The notes: generated by a model from the sequence alone, not told the origin. Shown: positions 1-11,614, numbered from the stretch's first letter. The stretch: DNA of 64,000 bases from Gnetum montanum (GCA_015680685.1 MNCI01023384.1:155872-219871); one strand, 5' to 3'. Numbers and translations: made by a program.

Positions 1-220
1 AAAAATAAATTTAATTAATAGAGAAAAAAGAAAATAGTATAAGAAATTAGGACACACTCACCTCAAAAGAGGAGAAACTACAAGAAATTAAGAAAAACGA
101 GAGAGACAAAGTTCAAGAGTTCAACTGCAGCATTAGCTGTTGAACAATGTCTCCTTGAATAGACAAGGAGAGAATATTAGTAGGAGAATCACGTTGAAAA
201 ACCACATTACAACGAAATTT

Positions 221-3200
221 TCAGATAGCATGGAGAATAAGGGGACGAAGGCGACACCAGATATAAATCAAAGAGCCTTGAAGATGCGGAGTGTCACCAA
301 AAATAACCTCATCCAAGCTTGGTCGAAAACCTTGTAAAAACCTGCCACACCAAATCCAAGAGGTATGAGCAAGGGGACAAGAAAAAAATAGTGAGTAAAT
401 GCATCTTCCCTGTGACAAATAGGACATCGTGGGTCAGGAACCCCCAGATGAGAGCGCCGAACACCCACAGGAAGACCTTGGTGAATCAGATACCACAGAA
501 AATGTTGAATCTTTGAAGAAGTAGGAGTAGTCCAAATAGTCTGAATACGTTGCTTCCAAACCTGCACATTAAGATTAACTTGCCAAAGATGGTTGAATCT
601 AGGCCAAATATTAGTAGTGGAATTAATAAGAGAGTAAACAATCTTAGAATGATAGGGAAAAACTTGATGACCAGAAATCCAAGAAAGATCTAAAAAACCA
701 CCAAGGGAGTCTTGAATAACAACACTTTTGTTCAAGCTATCCAAAATCGTACAAAAGGTAGACTTTTGAGCAGCATTAATACCGTAAATAAGGTGACATT
801 CAGTCCAAGTAATCCAACGATTATGAATGCGAAGAGAGGAGAGGGAGGAGATGCCAAGCTTATCCCAAGTGCTACAAAGACGAGGACGCTTAATGGCCCA
901 AGGTTCATTGTGGATGGGAATCCACCAAGGAGAAAGCTTATCAAGTGTAGAGGAAGAAATAGTGATAGTGTTAAAGTTCCAAAACTGACTGATATAACAC
1001 CATGCCTTCCAAATGTGTTTGATGACAACAGAACCAGAAATGGTAATACCAGTGGGAAAAAGAATCCAGTTAAGGAAATGAGTATTATTCCAATAATTAC
1101 TACCTTTGGGCTTCCCAAGCTGTATGCGTTTAAGGAAAAGAAGCTTCCAAGGTTCAGAGCCAGATAAGCATTTAGCCATCCATTTGGCACATAACACAAT
1201 GCCCTGTTGGTAGCAATTAATGAGGCCCAAACCGCCGTCCTCTTTATGAGAAGTACAGACGTTCCAAGCAACCCGACAAAATCCTTTCTTAGTATGGCTA
1301 CTGTTCCAAAGAAAGTGTTTGACTAGTTGATCAATGCGACGATAAGCAGAGATGCTAGGAGCCCAACAAGAAGAGTAATACACATGGGTAGCTTGGAGAA
1401 TATGCTTGCAGACAATAAATTTACCAGCCATAGATAGATTCTTTTCCTTCCACTTAATAAGCTTTTGTTCAAGTTTCTTCACAGTGACATCCCATAAAGT
1501 TTTGGATGATCCGCCAAAAGAAAAGGGAATGCCAAGAAGCTTAAAAACTTGATCCTTTCCTAAAAATTGCCAAGACTTAGACACCGCCCAGGCTTGAACC
1601 TCTTTGTTGCAAAAGATAGAAGATTTGAACCAATTAATCTGAGAGCCAGAGAGTCTACAATATTGATTTATGCGATAAAAAAGATGATTAGCAATAAGAG
1701 CATCATTTTTTATCATAAAGAATGAGTCATCAGCAAAATGCATATTCAATAAGGAAGGAACATTATGATCAATGAAAATACCTTGAAGCAAATTTTGTTC
1801 CTTATCCTTATGAATAGCATGACACAAAAAGTCCGCAGCAAGAATGAAGAGGTAAGGAGCAAGAGGACAACCTTGCCTAACAGAGCGCTCAAGCTTGAAG
1901 CAATTAGTTAAGCCAGCGTTAGTAGCCACAAGGGCATTGGCGTCGGCAAAAAGAGTCTCCACCATTTTAATAAAATTAATGTGAAAACCATATTTATGAA
2001 GGCAAGCAATAACAAATTTCCACTCAATTTTGTCATACGCTTTAGCATAATCAAGCTTAAGAAAAGCAATGTTTTGATTGGAGTCCTCGGCCCATTGCAT
2101 ACCTTCCCAAGCCGCAACAACATTATCAAGAATATACCTACCCTTAACAAAGCCTGTTTGCATTGGGGTAATGATCTGAGGGATAATTAGCTTCAGTCTA
2201 TTAGCAAGACATTTAGCCAAAATCTTGTAAACAGAGTTAAGGAGAGTGATAGGACGCCAGTTACCAATCAATGAAGGATCACCTGTTTTAGGAATAAGAC
2301 GGATGACACCTCTATTTAACTCAGGACCGAGAGACTGTTGATTTATGGCTTCTGCAAAGACATAAGAGAGGTCGGAACCCACAATATCCCAATGATTCTT
2401 AAAAAACTCAATGGGGATGCCGTCAGAACCAGGGGCTTTATCATTGGCCAGGCTAAACACAGTAGCCTTGATTTCAGAAAGAGAGATATCTTGAGCGAGA
2501 AGATGATTGTGACTACTATGGACAATACTAGGTAGGTGATATGAGTTAGTAGCAAACTCGTCCTAATCAAACCCATTGGAGACAAAGAGGCATTGAAAAT
2601 GTTGTTCAAGAAAATCATTTATGACATGAGGGTCGAAGGTAAGTTGGCCATTCACTTCCAAACATTCTATAGTAGGGAGAGTACCTCTACCCTTTAAAAA
2701 TTTGAAGAACTCTTTATAGGGTTCTTCCTCAATTTTTAACTAGTTGAGACAACTCTTGATGAGAGCACTTCTAGCAGAGTACATATCCCAATTTTATTTA
2801 ACTGAGCGAACATAAGTTAGCCGTTGTTGAAGAGCAACATTAAAAGGGTCATGTTGAAGTGCAGAGTTAAGTTGTTGCAATTCAGAACTAACATTCGCCT
2901 CAATAGACCTACGTTTCTTAGCATATTGCTTGCCCAACCAGCAAGCAAATTTGCGAATACGAGAAGTGGCACGCAACCACCAGTCAATCCAACCTAAATT
3001 ACCAGATGGCCTTCTCTCTGCATTCCAAAGAGATGTCAAAAGACCTTTACCAGAATGAGTAAGAAATAAAGAGGCATTCATGCGAAAAAGTTGGCGGTGT
3101 TGAGCTAAAGATTTAGAACCAAAGGTCAAAGTGAGAGAAATTGGAAAGTGGTCTGAGAGGGTAGCATCAAGGTGGACCTTAACATGACCATCACAAAGCC

Positions 3201-3843
3201 ATGAGGAATAACTAGAGAAATAAAATCGATCAAGTCGATCACAAATGCGATCAGCACCAATCCTAAGGTTGGACCAAGTAAACCAACCTTCACGATTCAC
3301 GTTAGAGCTGGCAGCATCAGAGAGACAAAAGTGCTCCTTAACATCACTCCAACTAGAAAGCTCGAGGCTGGTAAGTTGAGAAGAGGCTCCACCAACTTTA
3401 TCATGAGGATGTTTGATCATATTGAAATCACCTCCAAAGAGCCAGGGAATGTTAGGCAGATAGTGAAGGAGGGACTGCCAAACACTAGCCCTAGAGGAAG
3501 GAGTAGTGGGAGCATAAATATTACAAATGCCGAAAGGACCAGAAGCACCTTGAAGAGTAGCCCAAACAAAAGAGGTGTGACTACCATGAGAGAGAATTTT
3601 TTTAGACCAGGATTTATTGATAATAAGGGCTGCACCACCTTGACCAGTAATATGATTTGTGGAAAAGACAATAGAGTCAGGTAGGATGCTATTGCCTGCA
3701 ATAATTGCGTCCAGAGTAGAAATTTTAACCTCTCGTAGGAGAAGGAAGTCAGGAAGCAAAGGTCGAGAGCGAATAAAAGCACCGACCACCCGTGTTCGGA
3801 GGTGATTGGAGAGCCCCCGAACATTCCAAGAATAGACTAACAT
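221..3843 (-). pseudogene. LINE ORF2: endonuclease-reverse transcriptase-zf-RVT polyprotein, broken
   Basis: The ATG at 3843-3841 opens an APE-type endonuclease (starts LVYSWNVRGL; GGDFNMI and SDHFPIS motifs visible), about 349 codons to a TAA at 2796-2794. The same frame runs on through TAG at 2742-2740 and TAG at 2565-2563 into the reverse transcriptase (2460-268). There GSDGIPIEFFK, LDYAKAYDKIEW, RQGCPLAPYLF and the catalytic FADD are readable. A C-terminal zf-RVT follows (CPICHREDAFTHY). Near 390-400 the frame shifts: the continuation SCPLAHTSWIWCGRF is in another frame that runs to a TGA at 223-221. Weak coding similarity continues beyond this stop toward position 130. The enzyme would perform target-primed reverse transcription; this copy cannot make it. 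The start is chosen because it overlaps the end of ORF1 by 7 bases. Confidence 0.93.
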
Positions 3844-4970
3844 CCAGAGAAGGGGGAGGAGGCCCCCGCCCTAGTTACAGAGTTAACAATGTCTAAAGAA
3901 ATCATTTCCTGGTTGTGATCAATGGCAGTAAAGGGATTGTGGGTGAGTAAGAGAGTTTGAGTGGATTGGTTGGACTGAAGTGTAACGTCGTTGGTAAAAG
4001 GCATACCCCGACGTTTCCTACTGGGGGGAACTGTTTGAAATCCATCATCATCAATAGGAGGGTTGTTAGAAGCCGTAAAAACATATGGGTGTTTTCCCTT
4101 AGCTAATGAAGAAGCATGAGGAGGTGGCTTTTTGGTAACCTTACTTTGAGACCTAGGTGTGGGAGGAGCCTTGTTGCTAATAGAGGAAACCTTAGGATCA
4201 GTAGGGGAGGATTGTTGTGATCGTGCTTGCACTGCCTTCTTTCGTAACATAAAGGGGCATGAGACAAACATATGACCCTCTTAGTGGCAGTAGTGACAAG
4301 AGTTGGGAAGGTTGTAATAGACCACCTTTTGCATATAGTTAATACCACCTGCACGCAAAATAAGTTCTCGTTTAAGAGAGTCTAAGTCCACTTCAATCAT
4401 ATATCGAGTCCTGCGAAGGCCACTAGGTGTACCTAAGGATTCAGTGTGTTTGATTAATCCAAGGCGAGACACAATATCCCTTTCAACTCTTTCGAAAATC
4501 AAGGGGAGATTCGGTAACTCTACAAAACAAGGGACTTTCCGAAATTCAGGAGAAGTTGGGTTGAGAGAAGGAGTCCACTTGCGAATAATCAATAAAGCAT
4601 GACGATGGTGAAAGACACTAATGCTAAGAGCTTCAGAGACCATCTCTGAGTTAATAAACTCAACAAGTAGAAAAGAATTAGATAAATATCGAACATGTGA
4701 AGCTATCAAACCACGATCTTTCCAAACAGAGTTGACATGATGCAAAAAGCTAGAAGAGCGAGGCAGGTAGCCTAAAATTTGCACAAAGACATACCTGCTA
4801 GAAATGTCGTGGGTGATAGATTCAAACAAATCATCAGGAAGCTCGTAGAATGGCTCGGAAGAAGTGGAGCCACCATCTGGAGCCATGGCAACCGATTCGA
4901 TCAGCCCCAGATCTGCAAGGGAGCCCTGATCCGATAAGATTCGTTTGCAGATCCGAGTGATTATCCGCAA
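3837..4970 (-). pseudogene. LINE ORF1: RNA-binding gag-like protein (DUF4283-like plus CCHC knuckle), one stop
   Basis: The first 229 codons (4970-4281) resemble the DUF4283 region found in plant LINE ORF1 proteins. The frame is cut by TAA at 4283-4281 exactly inside the zinc knuckle, CHYCH-stop-EGHMFVSC, which otherwise keeps C-x2-C-x4-H-x4-C spacing. The same frame continues to TAG at 3839-3837 through a low-complexity basic, Ser/Pro-rich tail. ORF1 of L1 elements binds element RNA. The start could be the Met at 4970 or an internal Met about 28 codons later (MAPDGG). The ORF1 stop and ORF2 start overlap as ATGTTAG, so ORF2 would need reinitiation or a similar mechanism. Confidence 0.85.
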
Positions 4971-5215
4971 TTTCTATGGCGCTGCTCGCTGAAAATCACT
5001 GTTGCTGTTTTGGCCGAAGTTGAAGCTGCCGGACTGAGGGCCGTCGATGTTGCAGGCGGGCACGCGTTGCCCTGCGCGCCAGAAAACACGTGTTGCTGGT
5101 TTGCAGGGGCGCGGGCGCAATTCTGCATGCAGCTAGAAGCAGCGGCAGATGTCCCAAAACCGACACGAGAACCAGATCCGGGGCCAGATCCAGATCAGAA
5201 ACCTTAAAATGCAAT
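4971..5215 (-). promoter_or_regulatory. GC-rich 5' region of the LINE (5' UTR / internal promoter candidate)
   Basis: This block of about 200 bases is sharply richer in G+C and CpG than the surrounding DNA and lies directly upstream of ORF1. LINEs carry their promoter inside the 5' UTR, so this is the likely promoter and leader. An open frame crosses it on each strand, but both are low-complexity and I do not treat them as genes. Confidence 0.6.
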
Positions 5216-7209
5216 TGTTTGAAAGTTAGTAAATATGACCTAAACTGATATTATTTTGTTGAAATTTACTATCCAAGTAATCTAGAATATTCCAAGTTAC
5301 CATATGTCACCCTAGAAATATCAATCCAACAAAATTAGTTTGGTTCTTTTAAATCTTAAAAAATAAAATTTATTTTTAAACATTAAAATTATGTCCAGTG
5401 CATAGTACTTGTTGAGACGATTCCAACGGTACAAATTTCGTCTCAATCGGACTTACAGTTTGAGAGATATTGATGTTTAAAGTTTCTCGTTATATGTGCA
5501 TTAAAACAATATTAAAATATTAATTTATTATTTAAACAAAAAAAATAAATTCAAAATTCTAAGGTTAAGGATCAACCTGAAATCACCATTTACCCATGCC
5601 GAACCCTTACCTTGTCATCCTCAACTGTTGAAGCAAAATGAAATAAAATAATAATTAAAAGTAAAAAAATAAAATGAAACAAAACAAAACTTTTGAAGCG
5701 AGTGGTTGCAGGTTCAAATCCCAACCCCTTTAACAAATACATACATATATATATATAGAATTAAAAAAAAAAAACTAAATTGTAACTAGGAGGTCATGGG
5801 TTCAAACTACGACCCTCCTAATGTTAAAAGAAATCCATTTAAAAATAAAATAAAATAAAAAGTAATAATAATAATAATTATTAAAAAATAAAATTAAAAA
5901 AATATTTTAAAAAAATCTCTAAAATACTTATAGAGGGGGAGGTCACGGGTTCGATCTCGTGCTCCAAAATACTTTAAATAAAAATAAAAATAAAATAAAT
6001 AAAAAGATATTATTATTTTAAAAAAATAATGACCAAGAGGTCATGGGTTCAAACCCAAGTCCCCCATCCACAATGTTAAATACTTTTTTTCAAAAAAAGA
6101 AAAGGAAATAAAATAGATTTAGTTAAAATAATAATAAACTTTTTTTTGAGGGCCTGCAAGCCTTAAAAAAAAAAAAACAATTTGTCGTTTTGTTGTGAAA
6201 TGGCAAATTAAAATTTGAAATTTTTGTCAATTAGCGAAAAAGTCAAATTTTCATCATTAAACTGTTAGTTTAAATTAGGAATTTGCAAAAATAATTTTCA
6301 AAATTAAAATTTTACACGGTGATAGCAATAGAGATAAAAATTCCACAACGAAGTGGCAAATTGCTCTGGAGTAGATGGGTGACCTCTTGAGAAGTCTTGT
6401 TTTTCACACCAAAGGTTTTAAACTTTCAAAGCCATAACTTTTGATTTCGGAAACCTTTTTCAACGAACAAAGAGTTGTTTCTTATAGATTTCAACCTTTT
6501 GAAGTCAAATCCATCCCAAGGAACCCTAAAAATTAGTTTTTACTCTTTGCATGATATAGTGCCTCGAAATCCTTTAAAGTTTAATTTTCACACAACTTGA
6601 GCATACGATGTCTATTTTCAACATATGAATAGTTATTTCTAACATTTTTCACCCTTCTAAACTCAATGGTGAGGTCAAATTTATCATCCAAACATCCTAT
6701 ACTTCAATAATATCATAAATTCAACATTTTAGGCTTTAAGATTTAGTACATAACCCTTACAGATAGTCTTAAGATCACTTTGGCATGTTATTAGTTACAC
6801 TACCAAAGTTAGTGTTCTCAAGGGGGGTAGAAAGGTCATAAAAAATAATATAGTTAAATATTACTAAAAATTAGGTAATGTAATTATATATTACTAAAAT
6901 TAGATAATATAGTTACAAATTACTAAATTTATATCATGTCGTTAACTATTACTAAAATTAGATAATATAATTATAAAAATAGATAATATAGTTATTCAGT
7001 TGATGTAGTTAATTATTAGTTGATGTATTAGTTAATGATTAGTTGATGTATTAGTTGGAGAATAGTTTAAAAAATAGAATAATTTTCAATCATCAAGAAA
7101 AGGGTATATTAATCCATCCTACAATCAAAACATAGGGCAAAATAACGTGGAGACTTAAAATCTTATTTCAACAAGGAGTATGATACTTATAAAGAGAAAT
7201 GATCTAGAC
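5216..7209. other. AT-rich non-coding stretch
   Basis: I see no coding region. The stretch contains A-rich and (AAT)n-like runs, the B-box-like cluster described separately, and an ATTACTAAAATTAGATAATATAGTT-type degenerate short repeat around 6840-7000. A polypurine block, CAAGGGGGGTAGAAAGG, near 6818 resembles the tract before the LTR at 8775, but no LTR start follows it. Confidence 0.6.
5703..6066 (+). repeat. Cluster of four tRNA B-box-like blocks with A-rich tails (SINE-like debris)
   Basis: Four copies of a T-arm/B-box-like motif occur on the plus strand: GGTTCAAATCC (5711), GGTTCAAACTA (5799), GGTTCGATCTC (5948) and GGTTCAAACCC (6046). Three are preceded by AGGTCAtGG or GGTCACGG and each is followed by A-rich sequence. 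Pol III B boxes have the consensus GGTTCRANYCC. No full tRNA cloverleaf or A box could be assembled. Old tRNA-derived SINE 3' pieces or tRNA fragments are the likely source; chance in AT-rich DNA is less likely for four copies. Confidence 0.5.
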
Positions 7210-8291
7210 AAGAATCCAAGAATAGAAATGAAAGTTGCAAAATACAACGTGCTTGCAAGATCTCTAATGAGGGAGAAACAATATCCGCTATGCCTATCAC
7301 GGGCCTTGGATTGACATGAATATCGATACCTATAGAGTTAAAAGATTTGGATGCTGATGTCTTGTGCTTACAAGAAATCTTACCATGGGAATTTCTATAT
7401 CAATTCCAACTAGATTTGGAAAATATGGGATATAGAGGTATTTATAAGCAAAAAGGTTCTTGTGAAAGTTCTTCTTTTGAGCCATACAGATTAACATATT
7501 GTAGAAATTACAACATGGATGGTTGTGTAATCTTTTATAAAGAAGCCAAGTTTGAATTAGTACAAAGATTTGAATAGAGTTTAGAAAATATGATTTTTGA
7601 AATTCTAGAACTTCAAGCGGTGGTAAAGAAAGAACAGTCAGGATTTGGAAAAATCACATAGCCCTGGTAGTGATTCTAAAAGTTCATCTATCAGGAAGAT
7701 GTGTATGTGTCGCTAACACACATTTAATTGCCAAACCAACATGTTCAGATGTTAGACTTTGTCAAGGAGCATACTTGATTAAGCAAATAAAAGAAAGTTT
7801 GAGGAAGAAGTTATTCCTAAGTTGTATTGATCCAGTTTCATTTACTCTTTGTGGAGACTTCAATGCAAAAGTTGGAAGAAGTGTTTATCAATTTCTAAAA
7901 TATGGATCTGTAAAGGAGTTTTTGGAAGATGAACTTGACTTGAAGAAGATGTTTCCATCAATTTAGCATGCAATTCCATTAGCTAGTGCATATTCTGCTT
8001 ATTTTTAATCTTTAGTAGATAAATCAGATTCTAGAATTCAAGAACAAATGATGTTGATGGATAGCACTCATCAAGAACCACATTTTACAAATTACTCTAT
8101 AATGATTAATGAAGATGGGTCAACAACCTTCTTCATTGAGACTTTAGATTATATTTGGTATGATACCTGATTCTTTAAAGTTACCAAGTCAATAGAGTTG
8201 ATTTCTAAAGAAGAAGTTAAGAAGAATCAAGATCAAGCCTTGCCATCACGAACAAGACCATCTAATCATATACTACTTATGGTAGAATTAT
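7210..8291 (+). pseudogene. CCR4/nocturnin-type deadenylase (EEP family), intronless broken copy
   Basis: Three frames together give a recognisable CCR4-like exonuclease-endonuclease-phosphatase domain, in order: KYNVLARSLM (7240), DADVLCLQEI (about 7350), DGCVIFY (about 7520), VANTHL (about 7715), TLCGDFNA (about 7850), PLASAYSAY (about 7980), EPHFTNY, ETLDYIWY (about 8145) and PSNHILLMVE (about 8260). Known family members shorten mRNA poly(A) tails. Visible catalytic landmarks are the N of YNVLA, the E of LQE and GDFN; the final SDH motif reads SNH. Frameshifts lie near 7320 and 7640, with stops at 7575, 7964 and others. Plant CCR4-type genes normally have introns and none is seen here, so this looks reverse-transcribed. 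It ends about 470 bases before the polypurine tract of a plus-strand LTR, raising capture by a retroelement. Confidence 0.85.
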
Positions 8292-8774
8292 AGTTACTCC
8301 TATCAGTTCATAAGGTTGATCAAGATGAAGAAGTATCTCACTCTTACTTTTATTTGATGATCTTATTATTTTATTCATTGTCTAATTATATTTCAATTAG
8401 ATAAGTAAATATCTATGATAATAAAAGTTGGGAATAAAGAATTTACCCTACTTATATATATATATATTAGACACGAGTTGCACATTGTGTGACCTTGGTT
8501 AGAACTAGTGATTGGTAGTTGGTAGATCTTTAATTCACTTCTTATCATTATCTTGGAAAATGAAGTAAGTATATAGAAAGTAATATTTAATTTTTCATAT
8601 ATTTTTCTCACATATATCTTATTTGCAAAATAAGTAAGAAACAATTTTAGGTTCAAAGAAGGAATCAAATTATTGGAGCACAGGATTGTGAAAGAAAGCA
8701 TTGGAGTGGGGAAAATATAGAGAACATGGATTTTTTTGAGGATGAANGATGAACAAAACCTAAGGGGGGTAGAT
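8292..8774 (+). other. 3' internal end of a plus-strand LTR element, with polypurine tract
   Basis: This stretch links the deadenylase copy to the LTR. It ends in a polypurine tract, AAGGGGGG at 8762-8769, five bases before the LTR start TGTCACATCC at 8775. That arrangement marks the 3' LTR side of a plus-strand LTR retrotransposon. A short frame just upstream reads ENMDFFEDE then KPKGG, like the tail of a retroelement polyprotein, but I cannot assign it. One unresolved base (n) is at 8746. An AT microsatellite is at about 8455-8468. Confidence 0.65.
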
Positions 8775-9346
8775 TGTCACATCCCCATTCCCAAATGATG
8801 TGGTTGCCTATTGAAGATGGTGTCTCTTCATAACAAGTGTTATTATCATCTTAACAAAACCTGAAAGGGTAGTCGTGATTAAAACTTGAAAGGGCATGTT
8901 GTGATAACAGATGTGTCTCTTGAGGTAACCTCTGGGGATTTGACCTAAGGCATTTATACCAGGGTTACAGGTCATGCCAGCATGGAGTTGCAGAGCTTGG
9001 AGAGGTAAGTAACAGGAGCCAGGTGAAGTGGGACAAGAAGTGGATTGGCCCTCCCTTCTAGCTGGGTTATAGGCCTAATAGTGGTTGTAGTGCTGGATTG
9101 CCTCTAAGGGATATAGGCAAAAGGAAGAAAACCCTAAGGAACACTCTCAAAACACAATCTAGATACACTTTTCCATATCAATAAAGCATTCTTTTCTTTC
9201 TTTTTCTGCATTTATCCTATTATTTTCTTTTTACATAATATTGAGTATCACTTATATTTTGCATTGGTATATTTTCTTTGTATGCATAATGTCTAATATA
9301 TCATATATTTGATGTTTGCCATGACATCCAGGGATGGGATGTCACA
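8775..9346 (+). repeat. Plus-strand LTR (family P), 3' LTR beside its polypurine tract
   Basis: The sequence starts TGTCACATCCCC and ends GGATGTCACA, with the short inverted ends typical of Ty3/gypsy LTRs. It is 572 bases long and is directly preceded by a polypurine tract. A second member of the family lies at 46402-46976. An AATAAA at about 9180 in plus orientation fits a polyadenylation signal. Its right end joins coding sequence of the minus-strand element O in mid-integrase, so this element inserted into O. Its 5' LTR and the matching duplication (ATTAT would be expected) are not in the window. Confidence 0.82.
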
Positions 9347-10443
9347 ATTATAGTAGAGAACCTTATCTCCCTCTTAAATTTCACTTTTCATATTTTAAGG
9401 TCATGGCGCTTTTTGTTAAATACCTTGTGCACTTCATTCCAAGATAAGGCCACTAATCAATTTTCATCTAGCATGTTAAGGTTGATCAATTGTTCTCTTT
9501 GTGCTGAAATCAGGTCGAGATCTAGGTCACATGCTATTGAAAGCATACGAAGCCCAGATTGAATAGAAAGTGTTGGTTGTTTCCCATACAACAGCTCATA
9601 AGAAGATTAGCCTATAGGGAATTTCCACGTTGAGTGATAGACCCAGAGGGCATTGTTGATTTTTGTACTCTAGTCTTTCCTATATTTGCTAATAGTTATT
9701 GTTAAGATCTTTGTAATCTTTCTATTAGTAACTTTTACTTGTCCATTGGCTTGGGGGTGATAAGGTATTATTTATTTATGTTTAACCCTTAAGTGTTGCA
9801 TGAGCTTATGAAAAGTGGTGCCTATGAAATAAGTTCCATTGTTTAAAATCAATGCACATGGCATCCCAAACATGTGTACAACATTTTGTTGTGCAAACTA
9901 TGCAGCAGTAGATGATGTATAGTTAACGACGGCTACTACTTCTACCCATTTTGTGCAGTAATCAATGATGACAATTATATATGTCTTTCTATTTGACATG
10001 GATGTGATGGGACCCATGAAGTCGATGCCCTAGATGTCAAAGGATTCTAGTAGTTAAATCCATTGTTGAGGTCTATGTATTTGTGTGATCATCCCACCAT
10101 CTCATTGATAGCATTCATAAGAGTGGATAAATTGGTGGGTGTCCCTTAAGATAGTTGGCCAATAATACCTTGCCATTAGGATCTTAATGGCAACGTGTCC
10201 CCCAACATAGTGGCCCCCATAAAGACCCTCATGAGCATCTTGAAGAATGCATAGATTAGCATCAGGTATACACCAACGAACCAAGCCATCGACACACATC
10301 TTGTAATGATGCCTATTGATTTCCATGAAGCATTTGGCCTGATAAAGAAACTGTTGTTTCTTTTTGTAGTTTAGATGTTGTGGTATCTCCTGAGTGACTA
10401 GATAAGTGAGGATGCCATCATACCATTTTGGTTTTGCCAGCAC
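9347..10443 (-). pseudogene. Element O: integrase, C-terminus cut off by the LTR at 8775-9346
   Basis: On the minus strand the H2C2-like zinc-binding domain reads HEGLYGGHYVGGHVAIKIL then RYYWPT (about 10230-10130). The catalytic core follows: DYCTKWVEVVAV, an altered second Asp region (LNNGTYF) and YHPQANGQVKVTNR, where the catalytic Glu appears as Lys. The C-terminal part (YELLYGKQPTLS, LINLNMLDEN) ends at about GDKVLYYN-like sequence at 9347, where the P-family LTR begins. Integrase inserts retroelement cDNA into DNA. Domain style matches the non-chromovirus Athila/Tat branch of Ty3/gypsy. Several in-frame stops make it dead. Confidence 0.88.
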
Positions 10444-11614
10444 TTGTTCATTTATTGTAGTAGCAAAGAGGAGTTCATTAGGAAATTGGTCAAAGAGATG
10501 GCTCTCATCCTCTTTGTTATCCCATTGTAACTAAGACAAGTGGTCAGTGATCACATCCTTAGTTCCCTTTCAATCTACCATTGTAAGATTAAACTCCTGC
10601 AAGATTACCAACCACCATATGACACAAGGGCTCACTATTGTCTAATTCATGAGGAAGGAAATGAAATTGTGGTTAGTATGCACAAACACTTTGTATCCAA
10701 GCACACAGTGCCTAAAATGTTTTAGAGCATACATCACTACCATTAGTTCTTTCTTCGTTGTGGTGTAATTCAACTATGCATCCATCATGCTTGGACTTGA
10801 ACAGTGGATCTAATATGGGCATTTCTTGTTGTCCAATTGTGTAAGCATAACATAATTTGATGCATCTATCATGATATGAAATAGTTTGGACTAGTGAAGT
10901 GCTCATAGAATTGAAGTCTTTATAAGCTTCTGCTTAAGGCTCTAGAATGCATTTTCACATTCTTTGATCTAAATGAATGAAACATATTTTTTTGTAAGCT
11001 CACCAATAGTTTTGTGATCTTAGATAGATTCTCTATAAATTTTTGATAGTAGCTAGTCTATCCAAGGAATGACTAGACATATTTAACTGTTTCTATTTTG
11101 CTAGTTATTCCTTGGATGATCCTTATCTTTCTAGGATCCATCTCAATCCATACCTCTTGAACCATTAGATGAATCTTTTGCTAATTGAGTTGAAGATTCA
11201 TCTTCACACACCTTTTAAGAACTTGCTCAAGGTGGTCCAAGGCTTACTTAAATGCGGTGCCATACGTGGAGAAGTCATCCATGAAGACTTCCATCCTAGA
11301 ACCAATTTATTGCTAAAAAATGTTTAAGACCAAGTGTTGGAATGTTGTAGGAGCATTGTATAGACCAAAAGGCATATTTTGATATGCAAAAGTCCCCTAG
11401 GGACTTGTGAATGTTATTTTGGCCTGATTCTCTTGCGTGATCTAGATTTGGTTAAGCCCCTATAACCATCCAAAAAACTGTAATAAGAATGCCTAGATAT
11501 AGTGTCTAATACTTGATTCACAAATGACAATGGAAAGCGATATTTGAATGTTGCCATATTCAATAGTCTAAAGTCAATGTAGACCCATCACTTACCACCT
11601 TCCTTTGGCATAAT
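10444..11614 (-). pseudogene. Element O: reverse transcriptase and RNase H, N-terminal part displaced by element A
   Basis: Immediately left of element A the minus strand reads MPKEGG (the start of the RT fingers), then DFRLLN, FPLSFVNQVLDTIS, YYSFLDGY, an NMPFGL-like region, and the catalytic MEVFMDDFSTYG near 11290-11260. RNase H follows toward 10500 (KKELMVVMYALKHF, LGYKVFVCTNH). The upstream residues of the same gene (GFIYPIADSEW) are found at about 30620-30660, on the far side of element A. The two halves meet exactly at the ATAAT duplication. Stops are frequent. Confidence 0.87.
11610..11614. other. Target-site duplication of element A, left copy (ATAAT)
   Basis: ATAAT directly precedes the LTR TG at 11615 and is repeated at 30611-30615 directly after the right LTR. 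Removing the element and one copy restores a continuous RT reading frame in element O. Confidence 0.93.

Larger units (their letters stand above)
1..5215 (-). mobile_element. Non-LTR retrotransposon (plant L1-type LINE), 3' end outside window
   Basis: On the minus strand the order is GC-rich 5' region, ORF1 with a CCHC knuckle, then ORF2 with endonuclease, reverse transcriptase and zf-RVT. This is the layout of plant L1-clade LINEs. The 5' boundary is placed near 5215, where the GC-rich block stops abruptly against AT-rich DNA. No poly(A) tail is seen before position 1, so the 3' end lies outside the window and a target-site duplication cannot be tested. The element is dead: ORF1 has one in-frame stop, and ORF2 has three stops in its linker plus a frameshift near the C-terminus. 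It is less decayed than the LTR elements further right, so it is probably a younger insertion. Confidence 0.93.

Noticed and set aside
712-1271. Open frames of 151 and 179 codons on either strand
   Set aside because: Both overlap the LINE RT/zf-RVT region in other frames and have no recognisable motifs.
5703-6066. Functional tRNA genes
   Set aside because: Only the T-arm/B-box part is visible; no acceptor stem, D arm or anticodon arm can be assembled.
6818-6840. Polypurine tract AAGGGGGGTAGAAAGG as another LTR boundary
   Set aside because: No TG-initiated LTR or family similarity follows it.
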